In this document: in pieces, positions 29,441 through 38,026 of the stretch
How positions within the stretch are numbered: the stretch's first letter is position 1
Layout: each line of letters opens with the position of its first letter
Source of the DNA: Deltaproteobacteria bacterium
GTDB taxonomy: Bacteria > Desulfobacterota > Syntrophobacteria > Syntrophobacterales > Syntrophobacteraceae
Length of the DNA stretch: 46,421 nt
Assembly: GCA_021793275.1 (NCBI GenBank)
Contig: JAJYTC010000013.1
Location: forward strand, 1 to 46,421
Reading direction: 5' to 3'
The notes under the pieces: model-generated
The model's database searches: none
Told to the model about the DNA's origin: nothing
The model's input: the letters and a program-made list of their open reading frames with translations, nothing else
Position numbers and translations under genes: made by a program

Positions 29441-30403
29441 CTAAGCGGTCCGCAGTACCGCCATGAGGAACAGTGCCATCACGAAAGCCAGCCCCGAACT
29501 CAGGTACATCAGACGGACCATCCGCTCGTAAGTTTGGATCGTTATGGGGCCGATCGGTTCACCCAGAAAGGGTTTTTCGACAATGGTTCCAAAATAGCAA
29601 TTCGCCCCGCCGAGCCGGACGCCGAGCCCCCCGGCCGCCGCAGCTTCCGGATAACCGGCGTTTGGGCTTTTCATCTTCGGAGCATCCCTCATCATGGTTC
29701 GGGCTGCCGCCCGCCAGTCCATGCCCATACAGGCGCAAGCACCTACCATGAGCCATCCGCTGATCCTCGCCGGGACCCAGTTGACGGCATCGTCGGCCCG
29801 GGCTGCGAAAGAACCGAAAAAGCGGTAGCGCTCATTTTTGTACCCGATCATGGAATCCATCGTGTTAACGGTTTTGTACAGGATGGCGCCGATGGGACCT
29901 CCTATGGCCAGGTAGAAAAGAGGCGCCACGATTCCGTCGGAGAGATTTTCGGAAACGGTTTCCACCAGAGCGCGTAAAATGGCTTCCTGATCGAGCTGCG
30001 AAGTTTCCCTGCTTACGATGAACGAAAGACGCGAGCGGGCAAGGTCGAGGTCGCCCGCTCGAAGGGCCTCTGCGACCTGCCTCGATTCATCATGGAGGCA
30101 GCGGGTGGCAAGCGTTGAGTAGGCAAGCCATATGGCGGCCAGGTCTCCGAAGAGCGGGCCGACGGAGTTCGACAGATCGAGAAACGCTTTTGCGCCCAAA
30201 AGGACCACCGCCATAACGACGATCCAAAGAGAGAACCCCGAAAATCTCATTCGGGCCGGAGAAGCCTGCCCGGGATAAAGGGCTTTTTCGGTGCGGGCAA
30301 TGAGCCTTCCGATCCAGCGGACCGGGTGGGGCATCCATCGGGGATCTCCCGCCGCGAGGTCTAAAAGATAAGCTGCAACAAGCTGCCAAGGTGCGAAATT
30401 CAC
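29441..30403 (-). CDS. cbiB: Adenosylcobinamide-phosphate synthase
   Basis: 320 residues, several membrane helices. LVAAYLLDLAAGDPRWMPHPVRWIG is the family N-terminus; ETVSENLSDGIVAPLFYLAIGGP and MIGYKNERYRFFGSFAARADD are further CbiB/CobD blocks. It attaches the aminopropanol arm to adenosylcobyric acid at the inner membrane. It follows cobQ by one base and ends the cobalamin run. Confidence 0.95.
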   Translation of the reverse strand: MNFAPWQLVAAYLLDLAAGDPRWMPHPVRWIGRLIARTEKALYPGQASPARMRFSGFSLWIVVMAVVLLGAKAFLDLSNSVGPLFGDLAAIWLAYSTLATRCLHDESRQVAEALRAGDLDLARSRLSFIVSRETSQLDQEAILRALVETVSENLSDGIVAPLFYLAIGGPIGAILYKTVNTMDSMIGYKNERYRFFGSFAARADDAVNWVPARISGWLMVGACACMGMDWRAAARTMMRDAPKMKSPNAGYPEAAAAGGLGVRLGGANCYFGTIVEKPFLGEPIGPITIQTYERMVRLMYLSSGLAFVMALFLMAVLRTA

Positions 30404-30404
30404 T

Positions 30405-31949
30405 TTACTTTTGCCTTTTTACTTCCTCAAGGATCCGTGCCACATCGACGTGGTTTCGCACGAATTCTGCAAGTCGGTCATATTGCTCTTCTTTTCTCAG
30501 CCGGAAGGAAAAAGAATCGGAAAACGAGGAGACAACCTTGCCGGACCTTCTTGCGATATCTTCGATGAACATATTCCGGAAACCGTCGTTATCGAAAATG
30601 CCGTGGATGTATGTGCCCCACGCCCGCCCGTCGGGTTGCGCGAGTCCGTCCTCGATATCCGCAGGTTTACCGTCGCGCCGCACGATTTTGAAGAGGGGTT
30701 TGGCCAGTCCGCCCGAGATGCTCCGGCCCATGTGAATTTCATAGCCCGAGAGCGCCTCCCTTCGCCCGGGAAACGGCAGCGATTCGGATATAACACCGGC
30801 TTCGACCTGCGAGGTCGTCTTTTCCGGATACATCTCCGTCTCCATATCCAAAAGGCCAAGGCCGGGGGTAACCTCTATCGAGCTTTCAACGCCGTGGGGG
30901 TCGCGCACCACGCTGCCCATCATCTGGTAGCCCCCGCAAAGGCCAACGACGACGCCCCCCGATTTGTAAAAGGCCGACAGCGCGTCAGCCATGCCCGTTT
31001 TACGCAACGCCTCAAGGTCTTCAATCGTGTTTTTGCTCCCCGGAATGATCACCACGTCGAAGCCGAAAATCTCGGAGGGCCTGTCGAAATAGACCAGATC
31101 GACCCTTGGATCGCTTTCGAAGGGATCGAAATCGGTATAGTTGGAGATGAAAGGAAGGCGGACGACCCCGGCGCGAACAGCGGACGGGAGGGCTCTATCC
31201 GGTGTTGCGGCCATTCTTCTGCCGAGCGCCACGGAGTCTTCTTCGGGCAGTGAAATGTCTTCGAAATAGGGCACAACGCCAAGGACCGGCACACCGGAGC
31301 GCTTCTGCAAAATTTTGACCCCGTCTTCGAAAAGGCGCGGGTCTCCACGGAGTTTGTTCACGATAAAGCCGACGATCCGCTCCCGTTCGGCAGGTTCGAG
31401 CAGAGAGTAGCTGCCGAGAAGCGATGCAAATATGCCCCCCCGGTCGATGTCTCCAACCAGGATGCATTTGGCGTCGGCCATTTCGGCCATGGCCATGTTC
31501 ACCAGGTCGCGCTCCTTGAGGTTGAGTTCGACCGCGCTCCCGGCGCCTTCGATGACTATCAGGTCGTTTTTTGAACAGAGCCTTTCAAATGCGCCCCGCA
31601 CCACGGGGACAAGCTTTTCTTTGTATTCGTAGTAGCTGCCGGCGGAGAAATTTCCTATCGCCCGTCCGAGCACGATGACCTGTGAGCCCATTTGTGAAGT
31701 AGGTTTTAACAGGATGGGATTCATGTCCACATGAGGCTCGATTCCGGCAGCTTCGGCCTGGACGACCTGAGCGCGCCCCATTTCCCCGCCCTGCGGAGTA
31801 ATAAAGGAGTTCAGGGCCATGTTTTGCGCCTTGAAAGGCGCCACGCGGTACCCCTCGTTTCGGAAAATGCGGCAAAAAGCAGCAGCGAGAACGCTTTTGC
31901 CGACATCGGAGCCTGTACCAAGGAACATGATCGACTTTGCGCCCGACAT
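30405..31949 (-). CDS. cobQ: Cobyric acid synthase
   Basis: 514 residues from ATG 31949 (MSGAKSIMFLGTGSDVGKS), with GAGGAGG about 13 bases upstream; the longer frame overlaps cbiA. A P-loop-like dethiobiotin-synthetase domain (GTGSDVGKSVLAAAFCRIF, APFKAQNMALNS) is followed by a class I glutamine amidotransferase domain with GLCGGYQMMG containing the catalytic Cys. It amidates four side chains of adenosylcobyrinic acid a,c-diamide. Confidence 0.96.
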   Translation of the reverse strand: MSGAKSIMFLGTGSDVGKSVLAAAFCRIFRNEGYRVAPFKAQNMALNSFITPQGGEMGRAQVVQAEAAGIEPHVDMNPILLKPTSQMGSQVIVLGRAIGNFSAGSYYEYKEKLVPVVRGAFERLCSKNDLIVIEGAGSAVELNLKERDLVNMAMAEMADAKCILVGDIDRGGIFASLLGSYSLLEPAERERIVGFIVNKLRGDPRLFEDGVKILQKRSGVPVLGVVPYFEDISLPEEDSVALGRRMAATPDRALPSAVRAGVVRLPFISNYTDFDPFESDPRVDLVYFDRPSEIFGFDVVIIPGSKNTIEDLEALRKTGMADALSAFYKSGGVVVGLCGGYQMMGSVVRDPHGVESSIEVTPGLGLLDMETEMYPEKTTSQVEAGVISESLPFPGRREALSGYEIHMGRSISGGLAKPLFKIVRRDGKPADIEDGLAQPDGRAWGTYIHGIFDNDGFRNMFIEDIARRSGKVVSSFSDSFSFRLRKEEQYDRLAEFVRNHVDVARILEEVKRQK

Positions 31950-31959
31950 CTCGAACCGA

Positions 31960-33369
31960 TTACCTCCTCTTAGCCCACTCGGCGCATTGCCGGACGAACC
32001 GTCCGGCGGCCTCAGGAGCGCTTCCCCAGTGAAGATGAACATAGCTGGCAAGAACCGAACCCACCTGGTAGCCCTCCTGGCGCGAGACTTCAGTTCTGCG
32101 CCCGCGAAGGTCATAGGCGAACTCGAGACTCGAATCGAGCCCCTGTTCCACTATTTCGGAGTAGTGGAATTCATGCCCCCGAATAACCGTGCCCGGACCG
32201 CCCAGGAGGCATTCCCGGCGCAGGACCGCCTCCGTATACCCCAACGTCTTGAGTCGGCTAAGCATCCTGGTCCCGAACGGCAGTATGCCCGCCATCGGCC
32301 GTCTTTGTCCTTCGACCGTCTCGATGAAGCGTCCGAGCGTCATGAGGCCGCCGCATTCGGCATAGATCGGCATCCCCTGAGCGGCGCTCGCGCGAAGCGC
32401 GTCCAGGAAGGCGCAATTGCGGGATATGACGTCGGCAAAAAGCTCCGGGTATCCGCCGCCAAGATAGGCGCCCGAGCATTTCTCCGGAAGACTCTCGCCG
32501 TTTAAGGGAGAAAAGAAATGAAGCCTCGCCCCGGCCTGTTCGAGCAGTTCCAGGTTGTCGGGATAATAGAAACAATAAGCCGCATCGCGCGCCACCGCAA
32601 TTTCGGCCGGGTGCTCGGAGACGGAAGCCGCGTGCCTGGCCGATGAATCGGCAATCGGCATGGAATACCCTGTTCTTTCCAGGAGCAGGTCGATATCGAG
32701 ATGTTTTTCCACCAGCTCGGCCAATTGATTCTGCCAGGTGGAATCGAGCTTCATCTCGTCGGCGGTTACAAGCCCCAGGTGCCTCTCGGGTATTTGCACC
32801 CCGTTTTCTTTGGGAATGCCGCCCAAAACGACCGTTTCCGGACACGAGGAAGAGAGGGCTTCCTTCAGATACCTCAGGTGCTTTTCTCCGCTTACCCTGT
32901 TGAAAATCACCCCTGCAAACCTGAGCTGCGGGTCGAAATGGATGAACCCGTAGACAAGGGCCGCAACGCTTCTCGCCATGCTTTTGGCATCCACCACCAG
33001 TACGGCGGGCACCCCGAGCCATTTGGCCATCTCGGCGCTGCTGCCCGATTCACTCAGGCCGTCAATGCCGTCGAAAAGCCCCATTACGCCTTCGATCAAA
33101 CCCGCCTCAGCCCGCGCCATGAATCGCCGGAAAAGCGTCTCGTTCCAGCCGCGCCCGAGCATCCAACCGTCGAGGTTGCGGCTTTGCGATCCGGCAATCT
33201 GCGTGTGAAGCCCGGGATCTATGAAGTCAGGTCCCACCTTGAAGGGCTGCACATCCAGCCCCCTGGCTTTCAAGGCCGCGAGCAGCCCGAGCGATACCGT
33301 GGTCTTGCCGCACCCGCTGTGAGTCCCGCATATAAGGAATGCATGTTTCTGTCTGGAATTATCCGTCAT
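31960..33369 (-). CDS. cbiA: Cobyrinic acid a,c-diamide synthase
   Basis: 469 residues. The N-terminal ATPase domain has CGTHSGCGKTTVSLGLL and PFKVGPDFIDPGLH; the C-terminal amidotransferase domain has PIYAECGGLMTLG with the catalytic Cys. EGVMGLFDGIDG is also typical. It amidates the a and c side chains. First gene of the cobalamin run. I see no B12 riboswitch in its upstream region (33370-33540). Confidence 0.95.
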   Translation of the reverse strand: MTDNSRQKHAFLICGTHSGCGKTTVSLGLLAALKARGLDVQPFKVGPDFIDPGLHTQIAGSQSRNLDGWMLGRGWNETLFRRFMARAEAGLIEGVMGLFDGIDGLSESGSSAEMAKWLGVPAVLVVDAKSMARSVAALVYGFIHFDPQLRFAGVIFNRVSGEKHLRYLKEALSSSCPETVVLGGIPKENGVQIPERHLGLVTADEMKLDSTWQNQLAELVEKHLDIDLLLERTGYSMPIADSSARHAASVSEHPAEIAVARDAAYCFYYPDNLELLEQAGARLHFFSPLNGESLPEKCSGAYLGGGYPELFADVISRNCAFLDALRASAAQGMPIYAECGGLMTLGRFIETVEGQRRPMAGILPFGTRMLSRLKTLGYTEAVLRRECLLGGPGTVIRGHEFHYSEIVEQGLDSSLEFAYDLRGRRTEVSRQEGYQVGSVLASYVHLHWGSAPEAAGRFVRQCAEWAKRR

Positions 33370-33568
33370 TTTGAAATTCTACTTGAGTTCCGGATGACGA
33401 ACAACCCTTTTTGCCGTGATTTTTCCTGGAACCCTCGCCTGATCAGCGCTCTCCTTCTATGTGGCGTCGCCTCGACACTGGCCGCCAGGGGCATCCAGTA
33501 TTTTTTCAAACTGTAGTTACATTTCTATCCATTTTGCTTGCTGTGGGGAAAATCTGCCAGCCTGCAAC
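33370..33568. other. Intergenic region between cbiA and the BrnTA promoter
   Basis: About 200 bases without a credible gene. A short ACTGG/CCAGT stem followed by T6 lies near 33477-33507 on the plus strand. There is no gene upstream for it to terminate, so it may be a relic of rearrangement at this junction. No cobalamin riboswitch core or B12 box is recognisable. Confidence 0.5.
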
Positions 33569-33599
33569 TTGACAGAGTTAGAATTTGTATGTACAATTT
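33569..33599 (+). promoter_or_regulatory. Near-consensus sigma70 promoter with overlapping dyad, upstream of brnTA
   Basis: TTGACA at 33569-33574, a 17-base spacer, and TACAAT at 33592-33597 make a near-consensus promoter. An 8-2-8 inverted repeat, AATTTGTA-TG-TACAATTT (33582-33599, 7 of 8 matches), overlaps the -10 element. BrnT/BrnA pairs are autoregulated by the BrnA-containing complex, so this dyad is a natural operator candidate. The leader to the brnT start is about 165 bases. Confidence 0.65.
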
Positions 33600-33640
33600 T
33601 CTCATGAATCCATGTTCTGTGACAAAGATAGGGCGAAGGC

Positions 33641-33742
33641 ATGGCGTTATCTTACTGGCTGGTCTGGACAGCTCCAATGAGCGATCTCATGATCCTGGCC
33701 GCCTGGAGGACCATTCTGGGGATAATGGGAGGAGGACGCTGA
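33641..33742 (+). CDS. Possible 33-residue hydrophobic leader peptide
   Basis: An ATG-to-TGA frame of 34 codons lies inside the leader between the promoter and brnT. It encodes a mostly hydrophobic peptide rich in Trp, Leu, Ile and Met (MALSYWLVWTAPMSDLMILA at the start). No good ribosome site is visible and it may be chance. It ends just after the GGGAGGAGG sequence. I list it only because the leader is unusually long. Confidence 0.2.
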   Translation: MALSYWLVWTAPMSDLMILAAWRTILGIMGGGR

Positions 33743-33769
33743 CATGCAATTTTGTATGGACACCAGAGC

Positions 33770-34051
33770 ATGAGATTTGAATGGGATGAGGAGAAGAATC
33801 AAATCAACATTACTAAACATGGCTTCGATTTCGCGGACGCCCGGGAAATTTTCGAGTCTGAGGTGCTGACTGCCCTTGATGACAGCGAGGATTATGGAGA
33901 AGATCGTTGGATCGGGGTTGGAACTTTTCGAGGTAGAACAATGATAGTCGCCTTTACCGAGCCGGGCGATGATCTGGTGCGCATAATATCGGTCAGAAAG
34001 GCAACGAAAAACGAGAGGGAAGCTTATGAAAAAACAATCCTCAGAAACTGA
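33770..34051 (+). CDS. brnT: BrnT family type II toxin (ribonuclease)
   Basis: 93 residues from ATG 33770; a TTG six codons earlier is unlikely. RFEWDEEKNQINITKHGFDF is the family N-terminus, and RIISVRKATKNEREAYE is the C-terminal active-site strand and helix. BrnT toxins are small ribonucleases of RelE-like fold neutralised by BrnA. The gene overlaps brnA by 26 bases, the common toxin-first order of this family. It lacks its own strong ribosome site at this start. All key blocks look intact. Confidence 0.92.
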   Translation: MRFEWDEEKNQINITKHGFDFADAREIFESEVLTALDDSEDYGEDRWIGVGTFRGRTMIVAFTEPGDDLVRIISVRKATKNEREAYEKTILRN

Positions 34052-34397
34052 CCTGAAACGCATTGACGCAATGAGAGACGCCGATATCGACACCTCCGAC
34101 ATTCCGCCGCTTGGCGAAGATTTCTTCAGAAAAGCTACTGTGTGGAAGCGTGAACGAAAGGTTTCCATCACTTTGCGGGTGGACAAGGAGGTTGTGGAAT
34201 GGTTTAAGTCCCAGGGAAAAGGCTACCAGTCGCTTATGAACGCGGTGTTGAAAGCCTACGCGAAGGACCAAACCGGCCGAGACCGGCACGACGATTCACC
34301 CTTCGACTGCTTGAGGGAAAAGGGGCTTATTTCGCAGGCCCATGCCCAAAGGGACAGCATCATGGAGAGGCGCTCCGTGTGGCCTATGGTTGCGTAG
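34026..34397 (+). CDS. brnA: BrnA family antitoxin with C-terminal extension
   Basis: 123 residues. The ribbon-helix-helix-like DNA-binding part is VSITLRVDKEVVEWFKSQGK followed by GYQSLMNAVLKAY, as in BrnA. The N-terminal part (DIDTSDIPPLGEDFFRKA) is the toxin-binding segment. A tail of about 35 residues after the helix (DDSPFDCLREKGLISQAHAQ and on) is longer than usual and resembles degradation tails of other antitoxins. It should bind BrnT and repress the operon. The next gene starts 9 bases later. Confidence 0.9.
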   Translation: MKKQSSETDLKRIDAMRDADIDTSDIPPLGEDFFRKATVWKRERKVSITLRVDKEVVEWFKSQGKGYQSLMNAVLKAYAKDQTGRDRHDDSPFDCLREKGLISQAHAQRDSIMERRSVWPMVA

Positions 34398-34406
34398 GGG
34401 ATAACA

Positions 34407-36224
34407 GTGCAAACCACTACATTCTTCTCTTATAAGGGCGGCGCCGGTCGTTCGCTGGCCGTGGCGAACGCGGCAGGCTATTTGTCGCAACTGGGATTTA
34501 AAGTTGCCGTGCTCGATTTTGACCTGGAAGCCCCAGGGCTGAATTATAAATTTAGCAGGGTTGAGGACGGCTCTCCCGTTGAAGTTAAACTCGGTATTGT
34601 CGACTACCTGCATCGCATTGTGGTTGACAAAGAAAAGCCTGATTCAATAAAGAAGTACACGGTTGAAATTGATCTTCTCGGAAACGATTTTCCCCCTGTT
34701 ATTTTTATACCGGCCGGGGGTGCCCCATCGGTTGAGTATTGGCGTAAGCTCAGCAGGCTGGACTGGCATGAGCTGTTTTATACTCCCGGGGCGCTTGGCG
34801 TCGAGATATTCCTCGATTTGAAGCTCCGTATCGAAGAGGAGATATCGCCCGATTTTTTGTTAATAGATTCGCGTGCCGGCATTACAGAAGTCGGCGGAAT
34901 TGCAACGACCCTCCTTCCAGACGCTGTCGTATGCCTGTTGCTTAACAATCGTGAAAACATCGAGGGCGCCAGGGTCGTCCTCAGGAGTTTGCAGAGCCAG
35001 GCCAGTACGAAGCCGATCAAGGTCATCGTGACTTTAAGTCGAATCCCGATGCTAAAAGATAACGAACCCGAGGCAAACATCCTCAACAATATAAAAAACC
35101 TTCTCATGGAGGGTGCTGAAGATCAGGAGGATTCACTCTTCGTCGATCAGATTTTTGTACTTCATTCGGAGCCCGCTCTCCAGATGCGTGAAACCCTCCG
35201 AGTGGGGCGCGGGTTCAGTCTGGACGAATCCGTATTGCTGCGGGACTATCTTCGGCTGTTTTCGCAATTCATCCCTGCTGGAGCGATTGAGGCCAGATTG
35301 GACCGGCTAATCAGAGTGGCAAAAGATAAAATATGGGACGATCCGGATGCGGCCACAAAGCAGATGGAGGAAATAGCGGAATTCCATATCGCCCCACAAA
35401 GCCTTATAGAGCTTCTTAAATTCTATGTTCTCAGGACGGCGAGGGGGGCGAAGGTGTTAAAAACGGCCCAGAAATACTGGGAGCTGACAGGAAACGCCGA
35501 GGAACCGATTCTGTACGCAGTCGTGAAGGCAAATTTTGAGGTTCAACGTAGCTGGAGGCCAAAGGAATGGGAGCCGGATTTACATTTCATTGAGGCCGTT
35601 TGGCTGGGCACGGCAGACATTGACCCGCTTCTGGGCAATATGCTGGGTGAATCGTGCCATGAAAAGGGCGATATCGCTGCCGCCTTGCGTGTATATCGGA
35701 GGCTGCTCGATCTTAACCTGGATGTAACGCAGGAGCCATTTAAAAACACTCCTGCCAGGTACCTGAGCGTTCTGCGAAGGAGCAATTTAATTGAGGAGTG
35801 CATAGCTGTCATAGAGCAATTTAAACCAGCCCTGCGGACTAACATCCCTTTTGTGCTCGAATGGGCCTATGTAACTCTTATGGCGAGCGCCGATGCCTAC
35901 GTGTCCGAGCTTAGTCAAGATGACACGCTTTTCACCCTCTTTTCAATTGATCCCGAAACCGCCAATTCCATTGCCACGATGGCCGACAAAGGAGATTTCG
36001 CCATCAAGCATTTGGAAGTATTAATGAAAGAAAATCGCCGCTCAACACATCAGTTGGCTCGACTCGGTAACATGCTGCGAGAATCGGGTCATGAGACGAC
36101 TTTTCAGGATGCGCTGAAATCACTTGTCTCCGAGCAGGTGAGGGAAGAAGTCCAGCTAAATATGCAGCGGCTTTCCCCCATGGTGCGAAGAAGATCAATA
36201 AGCGACCGTCGTCCGGATTTTTGA
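34407..36224 (+). CDS. KGGAGRS-type MinD/ParA-like ATPase with helical C-terminal domain
   Basis: 605 residues, start GTG 34407 after GGGGATAACA. FFSYKGGAGRSLAVANAAG is a deviant Walker A in which the usual second lysine (GK[ST]) is arginine; VAVLDFDLEAPGL follows. The Walker B-like strand is DFLLIDSRAGITEVGG at about residue 150. The second half, from about residue 330, appears all-helical with TPR-like segments (HEKGDIAAALRVYRRLLDLN). KGGVGR-type relatives are known from predicted bacterial conflict systems; the partner here is unknown. The 9-base gap to brnA implies one transcript. It may sense or scaffold rather than partition DNA. Confidence 0.8.
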   Translation: MQTTTFFSYKGGAGRSLAVANAAGYLSQLGFKVAVLDFDLEAPGLNYKFSRVEDGSPVEVKLGIVDYLHRIVVDKEKPDSIKKYTVEIDLLGNDFPPVIFIPAGGAPSVEYWRKLSRLDWHELFYTPGALGVEIFLDLKLRIEEEISPDFLLIDSRAGITEVGGIATTLLPDAVVCLLLNNRENIEGARVVLRSLQSQASTKPIKVIVTLSRIPMLKDNEPEANILNNIKNLLMEGAEDQEDSLFVDQIFVLHSEPALQMRETLRVGRGFSLDESVLLRDYLRLFSQFIPAGAIEARLDRLIRVAKDKIWDDPDAATKQMEEIAEFHIAPQSLIELLKFYVLRTARGAKVLKTAQKYWELTGNAEEPILYAVVKANFEVQRSWRPKEWEPDLHFIEAVWLGTADIDPLLGNMLGESCHEKGDIAAALRVYRRLLDLNLDVTQEPFKNTPARYLSVLRRSNLIEECIAVIEQFKPALRTNIPFVLEWAYVTLMASADAYVSELSQDDTLFTLFSIDPETANSIATMADKGDFAIKHLEVLMKENRRSTHQLARLGNMLRESGHETTFQDALKSLVSEQVREEVQLNMQRLSPMVRRRSISDRRPDF

Positions 36225-36252
36225 TATACTTGCGGAGGAGCGCTTAAAAGAT

Positions 36253-38001
36253 ATGGTTTGGAAACTCAAACAGCGGCAGCAAAAATGGCTGGAAGGCGAA
36301 AAAGGGACCGTTTTGAAGGACTGGGGCGGTAAGATCAGTATTGCCCTCGCCTTTCCGAACCGCTATGCGGTGGGCATGTCCAACCTCGGTTTTCAGTATG
36401 TATATTGTGCCCTTAACCGGTTTGAAACGGTGGTGTGCGAGCGGGTGTTCTATCCCGAGCCGGAAGATATCGCCTTGATCAGGCAAACCCCGGGGAGTCT
36501 TCTTTCCGTCGAATCTCAAAGACCGCTTCTCGATTTCGATCTGGTCGCCTTCTCCGTGCCCTATGAAAACGACTATACAAACCTTGTCGAAATGCTTCGG
36601 TTTGCCGGAATTGCGGCCCGGGCCGGGGACCGCACCACGGGTCAGCCTCTGGTGGCCGCAGGCGGCGTGGCCCTCTTTATCAATCCCGAACCACTGGCTG
36701 ATTACCTGGATTTCCTATTCGCCGGAGAAGCCGAATCGCTTTTGCCCGAGTTCGTGGACTTTTTAAAACAGTTCGAAAACAGCTCTGCCCCCCGCGCCGA
36801 GATTTTGAAGGATATGGCGAAATCGGTTAAGGGAATCTATGTGCCCTCTCTTTATGAACCTGTGTTCAAAAAGGATGGCGCCCTTGATTCCATTCACCCC
36901 CTGGCGCCGGATCTCCCGGAAAGGATCACGGTCAGGCGGGCGGATCTTTTGAAGAGCGATCCGTGCCGGACATCGGTATTTACGGCCAATACCGAATTCA
37001 GCAACGTAATGCTTCTTGAAATCGGAAGGGGCTGCGGCCGCGGGTGCCGGTTTTGCGCCGCCGGGTTTGTCTACCGGCCGGTCCGCTATCACAGCGCGGA
37101 AAAACTGTTGCAAACCGCCTCCTTTAATTCCGGGACAAATCGAATCGGTCTGGTCAGCGCCGCTGTATCCGATCATCCGGAAATAGCCAGCCTCTGCTCC
37201 TCACTGCTCGATCGGGGCGGCTCGCTTTCCTTTTCTTCCCTCAGGGCGGATAGTATCGATTCGCAAATCCTTTCGGCACTGGAATCGAGCGAACACCACG
37301 CTGTTGCGATCGCCCCCGAAGCCGGCTCGCAGAGGCTGAGGCGGGTTATCAACAAGAATTTGTCCGAAGAGCAGATATACAGGGCCGCCGAACTGCTGGC
37401 TCAAAAAGGAATTCTCAATATCAAGCTCTACTTTATGATCGGCCTTCCGACCGAAAACGGTGACGATCTCGAGGCCATCGTTGCATTAGCCAAAGGGATT
37501 CGCCATCACGTATTGAGTTCGAGCCGAGGCAAGACCCGGCTGGGGACCGTTACGTTAAGCGTGAATTCTTTTGTCCCCAAGCCTTTTACGCCGTTCCAGT
37601 GGACAGGGTTTGCAGGGGTGGTCGATCTGAGGGAAAAAGCGAAATGGATCCACAAGGCCCTGGCAAGGGTCCCGAACATCCGGGTACATTTCGATCTGCC
37701 CAAGTGGGCCTACGTCCAGGCCCTGCTCTCAAGGGGCGACCGCAGGGTTTCCTTTTTTATAGACAAGGTGGCGCAGGAGAACTTCAGCTGGACGCGGGCA
37801 ATGCGCAGTTCTCCGCTGAATCCTGATTTCTGGGTCATGAGGGAGCGCGAACGCGATGAAAAATTCCCCTGGGAGGTGCTGGACCACAGGATCGAGCGTA
37901 ATTACCTGTGGGAAGAATACGGGCGCGCTCTCCAGGAAAAGGAGAGCCCCGAATGCCTGCCCGGAGGGAATTGCAGGAAATGCGGCGTTTGCGGGCCGTA
38001 A
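36253..38001 (+). CDS. Radical SAM protein with N-terminal B12-binding-like domain
   Basis: 582 residues. The N-terminal 200 residues (IALAFPNRYAVGMSNLGFQ, LDFDLVAFSVPYENDY, LVAAGGVALFINPEPLADY) form the B12-binding-like domain of the TIGR03960-type family. EIGRGCGRGCRFCAAGFVYR gives the CxxxCxxC radical SAM cluster at about residues 260-267. A second Cys cluster ends the protein (CLPGGNCRKCGVC). A GGAGGAG site precedes ATG 36253, 28 bases after the ATPase gene. Substrate unknown. The fused DUF2344 domain of some relatives is not present. Confidence 0.88.
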   Translation: MVWKLKQRQQKWLEGEKGTVLKDWGGKISIALAFPNRYAVGMSNLGFQYVYCALNRFETVVCERVFYPEPEDIALIRQTPGSLLSVESQRPLLDFDLVAFSVPYENDYTNLVEMLRFAGIAARAGDRTTGQPLVAAGGVALFINPEPLADYLDFLFAGEAESLLPEFVDFLKQFENSSAPRAEILKDMAKSVKGIYVPSLYEPVFKKDGALDSIHPLAPDLPERITVRRADLLKSDPCRTSVFTANTEFSNVMLLEIGRGCGRGCRFCAAGFVYRPVRYHSAEKLLQTASFNSGTNRIGLVSAAVSDHPEIASLCSSLLDRGGSLSFSSLRADSIDSQILSALESSEHHAVAIAPEAGSQRLRRVINKNLSEEQIYRAAELLAQKGILNIKLYFMIGLPTENGDDLEAIVALAKGIRHHVLSSSRGKTRLGTVTLSVNSFVPKPFTPFQWTGFAGVVDLREKAKWIHKALARVPNIRVHFDLPKWAYVQALLSRGDRRVSFFIDKVAQENFSWTRAMRSSPLNPDFWVMRERERDEKFPWEVLDHRIERNYLWEEYGRALQEKESPECLPGGNCRKCGVCGP

Positions 38002-38026
38002 CAGTAGGTAGGGGGGAGAAAACTCT

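Noticed and set aside
33370-33540. Possible cobalamin riboswitch upstream of cbiA
   Set aside because: I looked on the minus strand for the B12 box and the conserved core and found neither.
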